A stretch of 18,465 nucleotides of DNA from Bacillota bacterium. Lineage in GTDB: Bacteria; Bacillota; Clostridia; Christensenellales; Aristaeellaceae. The notes beneath the pieces were generated by a model. The model had not been told where the DNA came from. It worked only from the letters and a program-made list of their open reading frames with translations, and made no database searches. This document shows, piece by piece, positions 1-7,305 of the stretch (positions within the stretch are counted from its first letter, which is position 1; each line of letters opens with the position of its first letter). The DNA is taken from the NCBI GenBank assembly GCA_009787135.1, contig WRGP01000233.1:1-18465 (forward strand). Direction: 5' to 3'. The translations under genes were made by a program, and so were the position numbers.

Positions 1-141
1 CGTACACCTATGTTTTTATATCGCATAAACTGCCATTTTTGCCTTCTATTCCCTCAGTATTCCCTTTTCCTTCCTGTCAAACTCGGGTTGTACCAAGAAT
101 TTCGCCGCATCGCAAGGAAATTTACGGCCATCCATGCCATT

Positions 142-169
142 TTGACCTTCTTCCCCCTACCCGCATAAA
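142..169 (+). promoter_or_regulatory. possible sigma-A-like promoter of the SpoVB-like gene
   Basis: TTGACC at 142-147 matches five of six bases of the -35 consensus. CATAAA at 164-169 matches four of six of the -10, with a 16-base spacer. The -10 lies inside the palindrome at 160-185. A start near 176 would leave a leader of about 35 bases with no clear Shine-Dalgarno sequence. This is a by-eye match only. Confidence 0.3.
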
Positions 170-185
170 CCGCGGTTCATGCGGG
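160..185. repeat. imperfect palindrome, copy 1
   Basis: The arms CCCGCAT and ATGCGGG flank a central ACCGCGGT-type core, with one mismatched pair. A 24-base core (162-185) recurs at 2997-3020 with three differences. Both copies lie just upstream of a gene start, this one 25 bases before the SpoVB-like ATG. It could be an operator, a leader hairpin or a dispersed palindromic repeat; two copies cannot decide between these. Confidence 0.5.
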
Positions 186-210
186 TGCTCCGCGCCGCAT
201 ACGCTGTCGC

Positions 211-1491
211 ATGAAGAAACAGTCTTTGGTACGGCAGACGGCGCTGCTATCCGGCGCGAACACGGTGGTTCGGGCGCTTGGGTTCGCGATGCGCATCTGG
301 CTGTCCAGGGTGATGGGCGCGGAGGCGATCGGCGTGATGGAGCTTGCCTCGTCCGCGCATATGCTGTGGATCGCGCCGGTGACGTCCGGCATCCCCATGG
401 CCGTGTCCCGCGAGGCGGCCGCGGGGTATGGGGAAGCGGCCCTTAGCGCGGGCAAACGGCTGGCGCTGCGCATCAGCCTGGTCATGCTGCCGGTTCTGCT
501 GCTGTTATCGCCGTGGATCGCCAAGCTTTTGGGCGACAGCCGCACCCTGCCCGCGCTGCTGATGTACATGCCCTGCTTGCCCATTCTGGGCTTGTCCGCG
601 GCATACAATGGGTATTGCTACGGCGCGGGCAACACGGCGCCGCCGGCCGTGTCGGAACTGGCGGAACAGATGGTCCGCTTCCTCGTGTGCGCGGCGGTTT
701 TGCTGGGCATCACAGGCATGACGGCCGCGTGGACAGCCGCCGTATCCCCCTTTGCCACGCTGGTAGGCGAAGGCGTGGCGCTGGCGATAATCATTTGGAT
801 GCTCCGGCGCTCGGGCGTCTCCCTTCAGGGCGAGGCGTCCAAGCCGTTGGAAAAAAAGCTCTGGAAGCTGGCCGCGCCCATGACGTGGATCCGCCTGAGC
901 AACACGCTGATGCGCACGTTCAACGCCATCATCGTGCCGATGCAGCTTCGCGCGTCCGGGCTTTCCAGCCAGGAAGCGACGGCGCGGCTGGGCATGCTCT
1001 CGGGCATGGCCATGCCGCTGGTGATGCTCCCCAGCGTGATCACCGGCGCGATGGCCATGGTGGCCGGCCCCGCGCTGGCGCGCAGGGAGAGCGACCCCGT
1101 GGCGCTCAAACGCATTGTCATGAAGGTGCTGCCCGCGTCGCTTCTCATATCCTTGGGGGCGGCGGGGGTGCTGGTGCTGCTGGCCCCCTGGTTCGCGAAA
1201 AACCTGTACCGCCAGCCTGATTTGCAGGCGCTGCTTGTGGCCCTGTGGCCGCTGGTGCCGGTGATGGGCGTGCAGCAGGTATCCAGCGGCATGCTCGCGG
1301 GGCTTGGCAGACAGCGGAGCGCGCTGGCCGCGTCCCTGATCGGCGCGCTGCTGACGCTGCTGCTAAACTTCGTGCTGACCCCGCAGTACCGGCTGATCGG
1401 CTGCGCGTGGGCGCAGAGCGCGGGGCATGGGGTCACGCTGCTGATGAATTTGCGGGTGCTGATCCGGAATGTTCGGCGGGAGAGAGTGTAG
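211..1491 (+). CDS. SpoVB/MurJ-like polysaccharide flippase (MOP superfamily)
   Basis: This is an integral membrane protein of 426 residues, probably moving a lipid-linked glycan precursor across the cytoplasmic membrane. The N-terminus has the SpoVB/oligosaccharide-flippase signature: a basic MKKQSL start, a first helix with the pattern LGFAMRIWLSRVMGAEAIGV, then SGIPMAVSREAA around residues 61-72. About twelve hydrophobic segments follow, separated by short polar loops. Relatives such as SpoVB usually exceed 500 residues and have 14 helices, so this is a short version. It may serve peptidoglycan or capsule synthesis rather than the spore cortex. The start is set by family alignment of the MKKQ end, because no Shine-Dalgarno sequence is visible upstream. 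It converges on the CapA-like gene, and no clear terminator was found between them. SpoVB, MurJ and a generic polysaccharide exporter cannot be separated from this sequence alone. Confidence 0.82.
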   Translation: MKKQSLVRQTALLSGANTVVRALGFAMRIWLSRVMGAEAIGVMELASSAHMLWIAPVTSGIPMAVSREAAAGYGEAALSAGKRLALRISLVMLPVLLLLSPWIAKLLGDSRTLPALLMYMPCLPILGLSAAYNGYCYGAGNTAPPAVSELAEQMVRFLVCAAVLLGITGMTAAWTAAVSPFATLVGEGVALAIIIWMLRRSGVSLQGEASKPLEKKLWKLAAPMTWIRLSNTLMRTFNAIIVPMQLRASGLSSQEATARLGMLSGMAMPLVMLPSVITGAMAMVAGPALARRESDPVALKRIVMKVLPASLLISLGAAGVLVLLAPWFAKNLYRQPDLQALLVALWPLVPVMGVQQVSSGMLAGLGRQRSALAASLIGALLTLLLNFVLTPQYRLIGCAWAQSAGHGVTLLMNLRVLIRNVRRERV

Positions 1492-1592
1492 GGGAGCACG
1501 GAACCAGGCGTTGATGATTGTGTTAACTTCGTACAGCGCTTCGCGGCAAGATGAACCGGGCACGCGCCATCACGCTTGATCCTGCCCCAGCC

Positions 1593-2969
1593 CTACTCTC
1601 CCCTCGCCCGCGCCGCCTCCTTCCCCAGCCTCTCCACCATATTCTGATAAGCCTTTTTCATATTGATATAGATGCTCTCCGTCATGCCCTCTGGAATTGT
1701 GGATACCCCTGCCGGGATTACGCGGTAGCGGTTGACCCCCGAAGCGTCCCGCCAGCGCATGATCCACGTTGGCATGTACCATGCCTCGCCGATGCTGGTT
1801 TTGCGCGTCTGCGTGTCCCAGGTAATGTCCAGGCTGAGAATCATGCCGAGAATGTTCGCGGTGTCGCGGGAGTCGTCAATAAGAAAGTTGCCAAGGGAAT
1901 AGGCGATGAAAACCTCGCGCACTTCGCCATAGGCATCGGTAACGGCGCGGCGCTCCAGCTCATGCACGCTGGTGGGGCCGGTGCCCAAGATGATGTCCGC
2001 GCCCGCTTCGATCAACACGTCCGCCTCGGCGCGCGTTTCTTTAGAAGGCTTTGTATCCGCGCGGCCTCCCCAGCAGGGCAGCACAATGACCACGTCCGCG
2101 CCGTTCACGCGCAGGGCGGTGATCTCCGCGGCCGCGGCCTGAGCGCTCAGGTAGCGCGTATACAGGGCCGCTTCCTGTTCGGTGGCCGCCTTCTTGCCCG
2201 CCGCGCTGAGGCTGCTGGTGTAGGCGAGCAGGCCGACCTTCACCCCGCCCATGTCAACGACAGCGGGGCGCGACCTTTCCTCCTGCGTGCGGTAAATGCC
2301 GGCAAAGTAGGTGTTCTTCGAATCCATAACGGAACGCGTGTCGCCTATGCCGCGAACGCCATGGTCCAGCACGCGGTCGGTGGCGAAGTTGAACAGGTTC
2401 AGGCCCGAGGCCTTAAGGCCATCCACCAGCCAGGCCGGCGCGCAGTAGGTATCAAAGCCGGTTGCGTTGGCACCCGCAAGGCCCGTGCGCAGGGTAACGA
2501 TGGACAGATTCGCGCCCGAAAGCGCGTGCGCGACAGGGGACACCATATCATAGAAATCAAAGCCGCCGGCGGCTTTGGACGCGCTCGAGCGCAGTTCCGT
2601 ACCGATGCTGACCTGGCCGGCAGCGGTGAGGGTCAGCGTTCGGCTGGGCGGCTGGGTGGGCGCTGGCGCGGCCGTAAGTGCGGCCGTAGGCGCGGCCGTA
2701 GACGGCGGCGCGGCGATCTGTCGCGTGACGGCGGGCGTTGGCGCTTCATTCACCGGGAATGGCGTGCCGGATTCCGTGATCACATCGGTCACACTGCGGG
2801 CCAGCACCCTCAAAGACTCTGTCAGCAGGTTGGGGTCAAGGGAAATGCGCGCCGTATCACCAGCGATGCGCGTGAAGACCAGCGCGCCGAACAAAAGCGT
2901 GACGACGCACAGCGACAGCATGAAAATGGTACCAAAGGATATGCCGCGCCGCTTGCGCTTGATGGACAT
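1593..2969 (-). CDS. CapA-like exported protein with altered metal-site motifs
   Basis: This protein of 458 residues belongs to the CapA (PgsA) calcineurin-like phosphoesterase family used in poly-gamma-glutamate capsule and envelope work. It has a basic N-terminus and one membrane anchor (about residues 11-33). A Pro/Ala/Thr-rich linker (about 71-110) follows, containing a four-residue repeat TAAx three times. The CapA domain runs from 111 to about 430. Fold landmarks remain, such as SLGNF at 358-362 and GADIILG at 323-329. The usual metal-ligand motifs do not: GD is GQ (118-119), NNH..D.G is TDRVLDHG (197-204), HWG is CWGG (299-302), and GHHPH is GTGPTS (329-334). It may therefore bind rather than hydrolyse its target. 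The start at 2969 is chosen for AAAGGAGG at 2977-2984, seven bases upstream; a longer open frame reaches 3014. Confidence 0.82.
   Translation of the reverse strand: MSIKRKRRGISFGTIFMLSLCVVTLLFGALVFTRIAGDTARISLDPNLLTESLRVLARSVTDVITESGTPFPVNEAPTPAVTRQIAAPPSTAAPTAALTAAPAPTQPPSRTLTLTAAGQVSIGTELRSSASKAAGGFDFYDMVSPVAHALSGANLSIVTLRTGLAGANATGFDTYCAPAWLVDGLKASGLNLFNFATDRVLDHGVRGIGDTRSVMDSKNTYFAGIYRTQEERSRPAVVDMGGVKVGLLAYTSSLSAAGKKAATEQEAALYTRYLSAQAAAAEITALRVNGADVVIVLPCWGGRADTKPSKETRAEADVLIEAGADIILGTGPTSVHELERRAVTDAYGEVREVFIAYSLGNFLIDDSRDTANILGMILSLDITWDTQTRKTSIGEAWYMPTWIMRWRDASGVNRYRVIPAGVSTIPEGMTESIYINMKKAYQNMVERLGKEAARARGE
2668..2703. repeat. three 12-bp tandem repeats inside the CapA-like gene
   Basis: Three consecutive 12-base units each begin GCGGCCGTA and differ only in the last bases. 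On the minus strand they encode TAAP, TAAL, TAAP in the extracellular linker. They could change in number in frame and so alter linker length. Confidence 0.8.
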
Positions 2970-2976
2970 ATGCCCG

Positions 2977-2984
2977 CCTCCTTT
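2977..2984 (-). promoter_or_regulatory. ribosome binding site of the CapA-like gene
   Basis: AAAGGAGG on the minus strand lies seven bases before the ATG at 2969. It fixes that start over the upstream in-frame start at 3014. Confidence 0.8.
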
Positions 2985-2996
2985 CCCGGGGAATTC

Positions 2997-3020
2997 GCAT
3001 GAACCGCGGCTCATACGGGC
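2997..3020. repeat. imperfect palindrome, copy 2
   Basis: This 24-base element shares 21 bases with the core of copy 1 (162-185) and has the same central ACCGCGG. It lies 12 bases upstream of the Shine-Dalgarno sequence of the CapA-like gene. The sequence on that gene's own strand, TATGAG, sits where copy 1 has CATAAA, so both could contain a -10-like hexamer. Confidence 0.5.
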
Positions 3021-3037
3021 GGAAGGAATAAGAACGT

Positions 3038-3053
3038 CATCCCCTGGGGGATG
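3038..3053 (-). terminator. hairpin after the fucU-phospholipase unit
   Basis: CATCCCC and GGGGATG form a perfect 7-bp stem with a 2-base loop (or a 6-bp stem with four). It lies about 30 bases past the phospholipase stop. On the minus strand it is followed by a pyrimidine-rich stretch with few consecutive T, so termination would be imperfect. Confidence 0.45.
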
Positions 3054-3083
3054 TTCCGGAAACTCTCTTTATATACTAACGAC

Positions 3084-3986
3084 TTACGGTTTGCTCATCA
3101 TCCCCGTATTATAGCCGATGTTGCCGACAATATGGCTAAAGGCGTCGTCGTCCATCGCGCGGTCAAAATACTGCCAAGCGGCCTTCACCAGTTCGGCGGC
3201 GCGCAAAACCGCGCGCTCGAAGAGCTCTGTGAGCCCTTCGGTGCGCTCATGATCAGGGTCCGCCGGATCGCGCCAGGGCAGACAGCGGTTGTTTTCGATG
3301 TCCGCGCGGGGAAGAAATGGCGCGCCCATCTGCGCGGTGACAAGCATCGGTTTTGCGATGAGCCGCTCAAGCGCCCAAGCAAACGCGTATTTGACGCCTC
3401 GCGGGCTGTGCGTGAGGCGGTTGGCGCGCTCCGTGTCCGCCAGCGCCCTTCGGATGTCCGCCTCGTCAAGGTCCATGTCCGGATAGACGTCACGGACGGC
3501 CTCCGCCCATACGGCGGCGATCCGCGGCCAGTACGGCTTGGACTCGCGCACGCCAGGCATGACGACAGAGGTGCCCGCATGGCCGTCTCGGTGAAAATAA
3601 AGCGTGTCCCATCGCTTTTCGAGCCGCATATGCAGAAGGCTGCTGTAGCGCCCCTTCGCGTCGAGGCTGTGGGCATACACGTAGGGGTGCACGGTGCTGT
3701 CCAGCGCGTAGTGGGTCAAAAAACCCATGGTAAACGCGCGCTCCGCCGCGCTCTTTTCCCGGCTGTGTTTTGCGAGCGAGCGGAGGAACAGGCCGGTGCG
3801 CGTGGTGTGCAGCGTATTGGCGTGAGGCAGCGGCTTGTTGGACGTTCGAAGCGGGAACATGCCCAGCGCAAAAAGCGGGTCAGGCCCCTGGCTGCCCAAA
3901 ATAAACGCCTCGTTTGGAACGGGCGTGACGCCGGATACCAGCAGGGCCCGCTCCGCGCAGCGCTTGTGCAAATAACCGGAGGGCAT
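3084..3986 (-). CDS. zinc-dependent phospholipase C family protein
   Basis: This protein of 300 residues belongs to the zinc-dependent phospholipase C/S1-P1 nuclease-like fold (PF00882-type). Histidine and aspartate ligands of the family are visible: H7 near the N-terminus, D36 in SQGPD, H92, D96 and H100 in THYALDSTVHP, and H119 and E123 in HMRLE. No signal peptide is apparent, unlike secreted clostridial alpha-toxins, so it is probably an intracellular or housekeeping relative and not a toxin. Its ATG overlaps the fucU stop by one base (TAATG) with only a weak Shine-Dalgarno sequence, so translation is probably coupled to fucU. Substrate cannot be inferred. The motif set supports the family call well; enzyme activity is inference. 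Confidence 0.82.
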   Translation of the reverse strand: MPSGYLHKRCAERALLVSGVTPVPNEAFILGSQGPDPLFALGMFPLRTSNKPLPHANTLHTTRTGLFLRSLAKHSREKSAAERAFTMGFLTHYALDSTVHPYVYAHSLDAKGRYSSLLHMRLEKRWDTLYFHRDGHAGTSVVMPGVRESKPYWPRIAAVWAEAVRDVYPDMDLDEADIRRALADTERANRLTHSPRGVKYAFAWALERLIAKPMLVTAQMGAPFLPRADIENNRCLPWRDPADPDHERTEGLTELFERAVLRAAELVKAAWQYFDRAMDDDAFSHIVGNIGYNTGMMSKP

Positions 3987-4414
3987 TAGCCTAAAACAAC
4001 TCCCTTCTGCAGGAGGATGTTGGCATACAGCGCGGTTTCCCCTGTCTGTATGACGCAGTACGCTTCCCTGGCCAAGCCGTAGAACGCAAACCGCTCCGCG
4101 CGGCCGATTTGCGTGCCGGGGGCGTGCATCTCCACGATGGCGGCGTATTCATCCCAGATGGGGGTTTCCACAGGGTCGCCGGGCACGACCTCCATGAGCT
4201 TGACGGGGGTATCCGTATAGGTGTCCAGCGGGAAGAGCCGGAGCGTGGCGTCCAGCAGGGGCGCCGCGCCGTGGCCGTCAAGCCGGATGAGCCGGCGCGC
4301 CAGGGACGCGCCGGGGAAATTGCCGTCCGCGATGACGATCGTATCCCCATGGCCCATTTCCATGAGGATCTTGAGCAGGTCCGGCGATAGGATTGATGGA
4401 ATGCCTTTGAGCAT
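3986..4414 (-). CDS. fucU: L-fucose mutarotase (RbsD/FucU family)
   Basis: FucU interconverts the alpha and beta anomers of L-fucose (and related sugars) in the cytoplasm, helping sugar enter catabolism or salvage. The 142-residue length is normal for the family. The N-terminus MLKGIPSILSPDLLKILMEM, the catalytic-site MGHGD with H22, the IADGNFP segment with D30, and the C-terminal ALYANILLQKG are FucU hallmarks and separate it from RbsD. GGAGG at 4422-4426 lies seven bases before the ATG. It overlaps the phospholipase-like gene by one base. No fucose isomerase, kinase or transporter lies in the window, so the physiological sugar is open. It is transcribed divergently from the DUF1614-spoIIP unit across an intergenic region of about 120 bases. 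Confidence 0.9.
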   Translation of the reverse strand: MLKGIPSILSPDLLKILMEMGHGDTIVIADGNFPGASLARRLIRLDGHGAAPLLDATLRLFPLDTYTDTPVKLMEVVPGDPVETPIWDEYAAIVEMHAPGTQIGRAERFAFYGLAREAYCVIQTGETALYANILLQKGVVLG

Positions 4415-4501
4415 GGTATAGCCTCCGTATCAATTTTTTATGGCGCGGCTATAAATTCTTCGACAATTGACCATGATTTCCCTGCGTAGGCGTATACTCT
4501 T

Positions 4502-4541
4502 CGTTTCATTGGCAACCATATAGACAATATCGCATGAAACG
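4502..4541. repeat. 8-bp inverted repeat at the start of the DUF1614-spoIIP unit
   Basis: CGTTTCAT (4502-4509) and ATGAAACG (4534-4541) are perfect inverted copies with a 24-base spacer. The right arm covers an ATG of the DUF1614 frame and touches the GGGGTG that precedes the preferred start. It could be an operator or a leader hairpin limiting translation. Confidence 0.4.
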
Positions 4542-4551
4542 GGGTGTGCAC

Positions 4552-5172
4552 ATGACCTTTGGCATGATTGTATTGCTTGTGCTGTCGCTGCTGGTGATCT
4601 TTGGCGTGGGGCAGCGGGTGCTGGACAGGATGCATCTAAATGATAAGTGGGCGCTGGGGCTGATGCTGGCGATCTTCATCGGCGGCTTGATCCCCGCGAT
4701 CCCGATTGGCAATGTCCGGATCGGCGTGGGCGGATGCCTGATTCCGCTGGGCATATGCATTTGGGTGCTGATCAAGGCGGATTCGGGGCTGGAGGTGGCC
4801 CGCGCCCTGTTTGGCAGCCTGCTTACCGCCGCGGCGGTCTGGCTGATCAGCCTATTGATGCCGGCGGAACCGAGGAACATTATCCTGGACCCAAACTACG
4901 CGTACGGCCTCGCGGCGGGCGTGGTGGCGTATATTCTGGGCCGCTCGCGGCGCGCGGCGTTTGTGTGCGCGGTATTGGGTATGCTGCTGGCGGATATCGC
5001 GGTGGGCGTCGCCAACGCGAGCAAGGGGATTGATACGCTGCTAAGGCTTGGCACGGGCGGCGCGCTGGACGCCGTGGTCATCTCCGGGTTTATTGCCGTG
5101 CTGCTCTCTGAGTTTGTCGGGGAATTGATTGAGCGGGCCGTGCGGGGCCGCCGGGAGGAGCGCGCGAGATGA
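4552..5172 (+). CDS. DUF1614 family membrane protein
   Basis: This integral membrane protein of about 206 residues has six or more hydrophobic helices. It recalls the DUF1614 family, with segments such as FIGGLIPAIPIGNVRIGVGGCLIP, a central Asn-Tyr-Ala-Tyr-Gly turn before a helix, and GTGGALDAVVISGFIA. Its function is unknown. The start at 4552 is preferred because GGGGTG at 4541-4546 precedes it; an in-frame ATG at 4534 would add six residues but has no Shine-Dalgarno sequence. Its stop overlaps the spoIIP start (ATGA), so the two are co-translated. The protein may therefore act with SpoIIP in the envelope during engulfment; that link is inferred from position only. Confidence 0.78.
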   Translation: MTFGMIVLLVLSLLVIFGVGQRVLDRMHLNDKWALGLMLAIFIGGLIPAIPIGNVRIGVGGCLIPLGICIWVLIKADSGLEVARALFGSLLTAAAVWLISLLMPAEPRNIILDPNYAYGLAAGVVAYILGRSRRAAFVCAVLGMLLADIAVGVANASKGIDTLLRLGTGGALDAVVISGFIAVLLSEFVGELIERAVRGRREERAR

Positions 5173-6293
5173 AAAAGGCGGCATTTGTATTTTGCGCGCT
5201 GATACTGGTGCTTCTGCCGCTCAGGGCGCCGGCGGACGGCTTTGAAAACGGGCAGTATTATACCGTATATTTGGACCATGGGGAAATCCTCTTTGAGTTT
5301 GCCGGCGGCATCGGGGTTGGCGATGAGTACATCAGCGCGGATAACCAGCTCTATACGATTGAAACCGTGAACGAGGCCGCGATGACGGCAACAGCCATCC
5401 ACCGGGGCGCGCAGGAAATGCCGGACGTAAACTGGCTGGAGACCGCGGCGGCCGTGGTGGTATCCGCCGGGGGCGGCACGCCAAAGAACAACGACAACCG
5501 CCTCATAGCCATGTACGCGACGCATAGCGACGAGAGCTACAAGCCCTCCGACGGCACGGAAAGCGCGGCCAACGGCCACGGCGGCATTTATGATGTCGCC
5601 CAGGCGCTGAAGAAGGCGCTGGAGGATAAAGGCATAGAAGTGGTTCTGGATGAGACGATTCACGCGCCCCACGACGCGGGCGCGTACCGCCGCTCCCGCC
5701 AGACAGCCATTGAGCTGCTGAAAAAATACCCGGACGCGCTCATCGACTTGCACCGCGACGGCATTCCCAACGCGAACGAGTATAAGGTGACGATTGACGG
5801 AAAGGACGCCAGCAAGGTGCGCCTGGAGGTGGGCCGCTCCAACCAAAACGCCTCGGCGAACAAGCAGTTCGCGCTGGAGCTCAAGGCAGTAGCGGACCAG
5901 AAATATCCCGAGCTGATCAAAGACGTCTTCATTGGCAAGGGATCGTACAACCAAGACCTGATGAGCAACGCCATTCTATTGGAGTTTGGCACCCATACGC
6001 TGGATAAGGACCGCGCGATCGCTTCCACGGAGCTGATGGCGGATGTCCTTGTCGATACGATCTATGGCGGCGTAAGCGGCGCGGCCAGCGACGGGAACCA
6101 AGCCACCGGCAGCAAAGGCGCTGGCACGGGTATCATCTGGCTGCTCATCGCGGTGGTGGTCGGCATCGGCGCGTACGCCTTGCTCCAGACCGGAAACGGG
6201 CGTGAAGCGTGGGACAAGGTAAAGCGCGGCGCGAGCGAGCTCACGCTTGGGATGATTGGGAAGAAGCCGGATAAAGGGGACCGGGATCATTAG
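5169..6293 (+). CDS. spoIIP: stage II sporulation protein P (SpoIIP), peptidoglycan amidase/endopeptidase
   Basis: SpoIIP is the cell-wall hydrolase of the DMP complex that thins septal peptidoglycan and drives engulfment of the forespore. The protein has 374 residues: a signal or anchor segment (about 1-22), a beta-rich region (about 25-100), the SpoIIP catalytic domain (about 109-300) and a C-terminal membrane helix (about 322-340) with a basic tail. Conserved catalytic or zinc-site features are THSDESY with H119, IDLHRDG with H194-R196, and ILLEFGTH with E272. The well-known SpoIIP of Bacillus has only an N-terminal anchor, so the extra C-terminal helix is notable. GGAGGAG at 5154-5160, eight bases upstream, supports the start. 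It overlaps the DUF1614 gene by four bases. SpoIID and SpoIIM genes are not in the window. Confidence 0.88.
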   Translation: MKKAAFVFCALILVLLPLRAPADGFENGQYYTVYLDHGEILFEFAGGIGVGDEYISADNQLYTIETVNEAAMTATAIHRGAQEMPDVNWLETAAAVVVSAGGGTPKNNDNRLIAMYATHSDESYKPSDGTESAANGHGGIYDVAQALKKALEDKGIEVVLDETIHAPHDAGAYRRSRQTAIELLKKYPDALIDLHRDGIPNANEYKVTIDGKDASKVRLEVGRSNQNASANKQFALELKAVADQKYPELIKDVFIGKGSYNQDLMSNAILLEFGTHTLDKDRAIASTELMADVLVDTIYGGVSGAASDGNQATGSKGAGTGIIWLLIAVVVGIGAYALLQTGNGREAWDKVKRGASELTLGMIGKKPDKGDRDH

Positions 6294-6317
6294 GGTGCGG
6301 CAAGCGGCAAGGGCCGG

Positions 6318-6350
6318 AACGCGGAACGGACGGAGTTCATTCCGCGTTTT
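6318..6350 (+). terminator. hairpin downstream of spoIIP
   Basis: AACGCGGAA (6318-6326) pairs perfectly with TTCCGCGTT (6340-6348) across a 13-base loop and runs into four T at 6347-6350. It lies 25 bases past the spoIIP stop. The T tract is short, so this is a moderate terminator candidate. Confidence 0.5.
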
Positions 6351-6446
6351 GCGTTCTACAGGGCTTCCCGTGCAGACCGCTTCGGCCCCGTCCGTTTGCG
6401 CCTTCCAATATTTTGTTTTCCGCCCGCGCGGTGCCGCCGTTTTGAT

Positions 6447-6472
6447 ACAACAAATCCAATAGCGTTTGTTGT
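6447..6472 (+). terminator. second hairpin between spoIIP and the ABC-2 permease gene
   Basis: ACAACAAA (6447-6454) and TTTGTTGT (6465-6472) form a perfect 8-bp stem with a 10-base loop. On the plus strand it is followed by a T-rich stretch from 6478, so it could back up termination from spoIIP. On the minus strand it lies 14 bases past the permease stop but is not followed by a T run. Confidence 0.4.
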
Positions 6473-6486
6473 GAAGCTTCTCTTTT

Positions 6487-7305
6487 TTATCTATTCTTTT
6501 CCGACCGCGCGAAGAAGAATGTGCCGACAATCAGGCAAGCCGCCGTCAGCGCGGCAATAGCGGCAAAGTTAACGGCTGGGTTGAACAGCACAACAGTACA
6601 GTATTCCGGCGTTCCCCCATAGACTACCGCCCTTGTCAGATCAAGGCAATACGTCATCGGCATGATGCGGCTGAGCACCATCAAAGCGCCGCTGGAATGA
6701 TGGATGGGAATAATAGCGCCGGATAAAAACATCTGCGGCATCGTGATGAGCATCACGGCCATATTCGCGGCTTTTTTACTTTTCACAAGACCTATGACAA
6801 TCATGGATAACGCCCCAGCTGACAAACACATCAGCGGCGCCAGCGCAAAAATCAAAATCAGCTTGGCGGCAGGCAATGCGATGCCCATGATCAGCCCAAC
6901 GATTATCGTGCCGAGCGAACTGATAATCGCGCCGAAGGAACCGCCCAAGATCTTGCCAATCACAAGAGAATACCGGGATACAGGCGAAACCAGCATCTCC
7001 TGGTTAAAGTCTATGTCATGGTCGTCCACAAGCGATGCCATGCTCATGATCGTATGCATAAACAGCATATTGACAAGCATACCAATCAGCATAAAGTGCC
7101 CGAAGTCAAATCCCAGTCCGCCCGCCATGTTTTGCATCAGGTTTCCGCCAATCATGCCCATCATAATCAGCGGCATACCAAGGCTCATAACAGCCGCGCC
7201 CGGCGACTTCAAATATAATGTAATTTCCCGCGCCATGACGGTGACAACCGTGTTCAATTCCCGAAACAGCCGTGATTTTTTTCTTGCCAATGTTGATTCG
7301 CTCAT
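6487..7305 (-). CDS. ABC-2 type transporter permease (DrrB-like)
   Basis: This 272-residue membrane subunit of an efflux-type ABC transporter pairs with the upstream ATPase. The pattern is that of ABC-2 permeases: a cytoplasmic N-terminus with an amphipathic segment, then six helices at about 37-56, 70-90, 118-142, 148-172, 180-200 and 245-266. Signature elements are EMLVSPVSRYSLVIGK (103-118) and MFLSGAIIPIHH (192-203) before the Pro-Met-Thr-Tyr loop and DLTR. Its ATG overlaps the ATPase stop by four bases (ATGA), and a G-rich Shine-Dalgarno sequence lies inside the ATPase gene. It is the last gene of a MarR-controlled operon. Export of a drug or toxic metabolite is the likely role; the substrate is unknown. 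Confidence 0.87.
   Translation of the reverse strand: MSESTLARKKSRLFRELNTVVTVMAREITLYLKSPGAAVMSLGMPLIMMGMIGGNLMQNMAGGLGFDFGHFMLIGMLVNMLFMHTIMSMASLVDDHDIDFNQEMLVSPVSRYSLVIGKILGGSFGAIISSLGTIIVGLIMGIALPAAKLILIFALAPLMCLSAGALSMIVIGLVKSKKAANMAVMLITMPQMFLSGAIIPIHHSSGALMVLSRIMPMTYCLDLTRAVVYGGTPEYCTVVLFNPAVNFAAIAALTAACLIVGTFFFARSEKNR

Noticed and set aside
1..159. possible gene or RNA at the left edge
   Set aside because: A pyrimidine-rich stretch with no supported open frame and no clear fold; nothing could be assigned before the promoter and palindrome.
1492..1592. bidirectional terminator between the flippase and CapA-like genes
   Set aside because: Only scattered, imperfect inverted matches around the two stop codons; no stem with a T tract.
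2668..2703. tandem repeats as a CRISPR or regulatory array
   Set aside because: The units are 12 bases, lack spacers and are in-frame codons for a Thr-Ala-Ala linker.
1551..3002. long plus-strand open frame opposite the CapA-like gene
   Set aside because: Its product is rich in Arg, Gly, Ala and His with no domain, as expected for the antisense of a G+C-rich gene. The minus strand has a clear family match, signal anchor and ribosome site.
3051..3989. plus-strand open frame opposite the phospholipase-like gene
   Set aside because: No recognisable domain; the zinc-ligand motifs are on the minus strand.
4467..4498. TTGACC and TATACT as a promoter for DUF1614-spoIIP
   Set aside because: The spacer is 20 bases, too long for a normal sigma-A promoter, and no convincing sigma-E motif was seen instead.
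4896..5954. minus-strand open frame opposite DUF1614 and spoIIP
   Set aside because: It crosses two recognised genes and has low-complexity basic composition. It is an antisense shadow.
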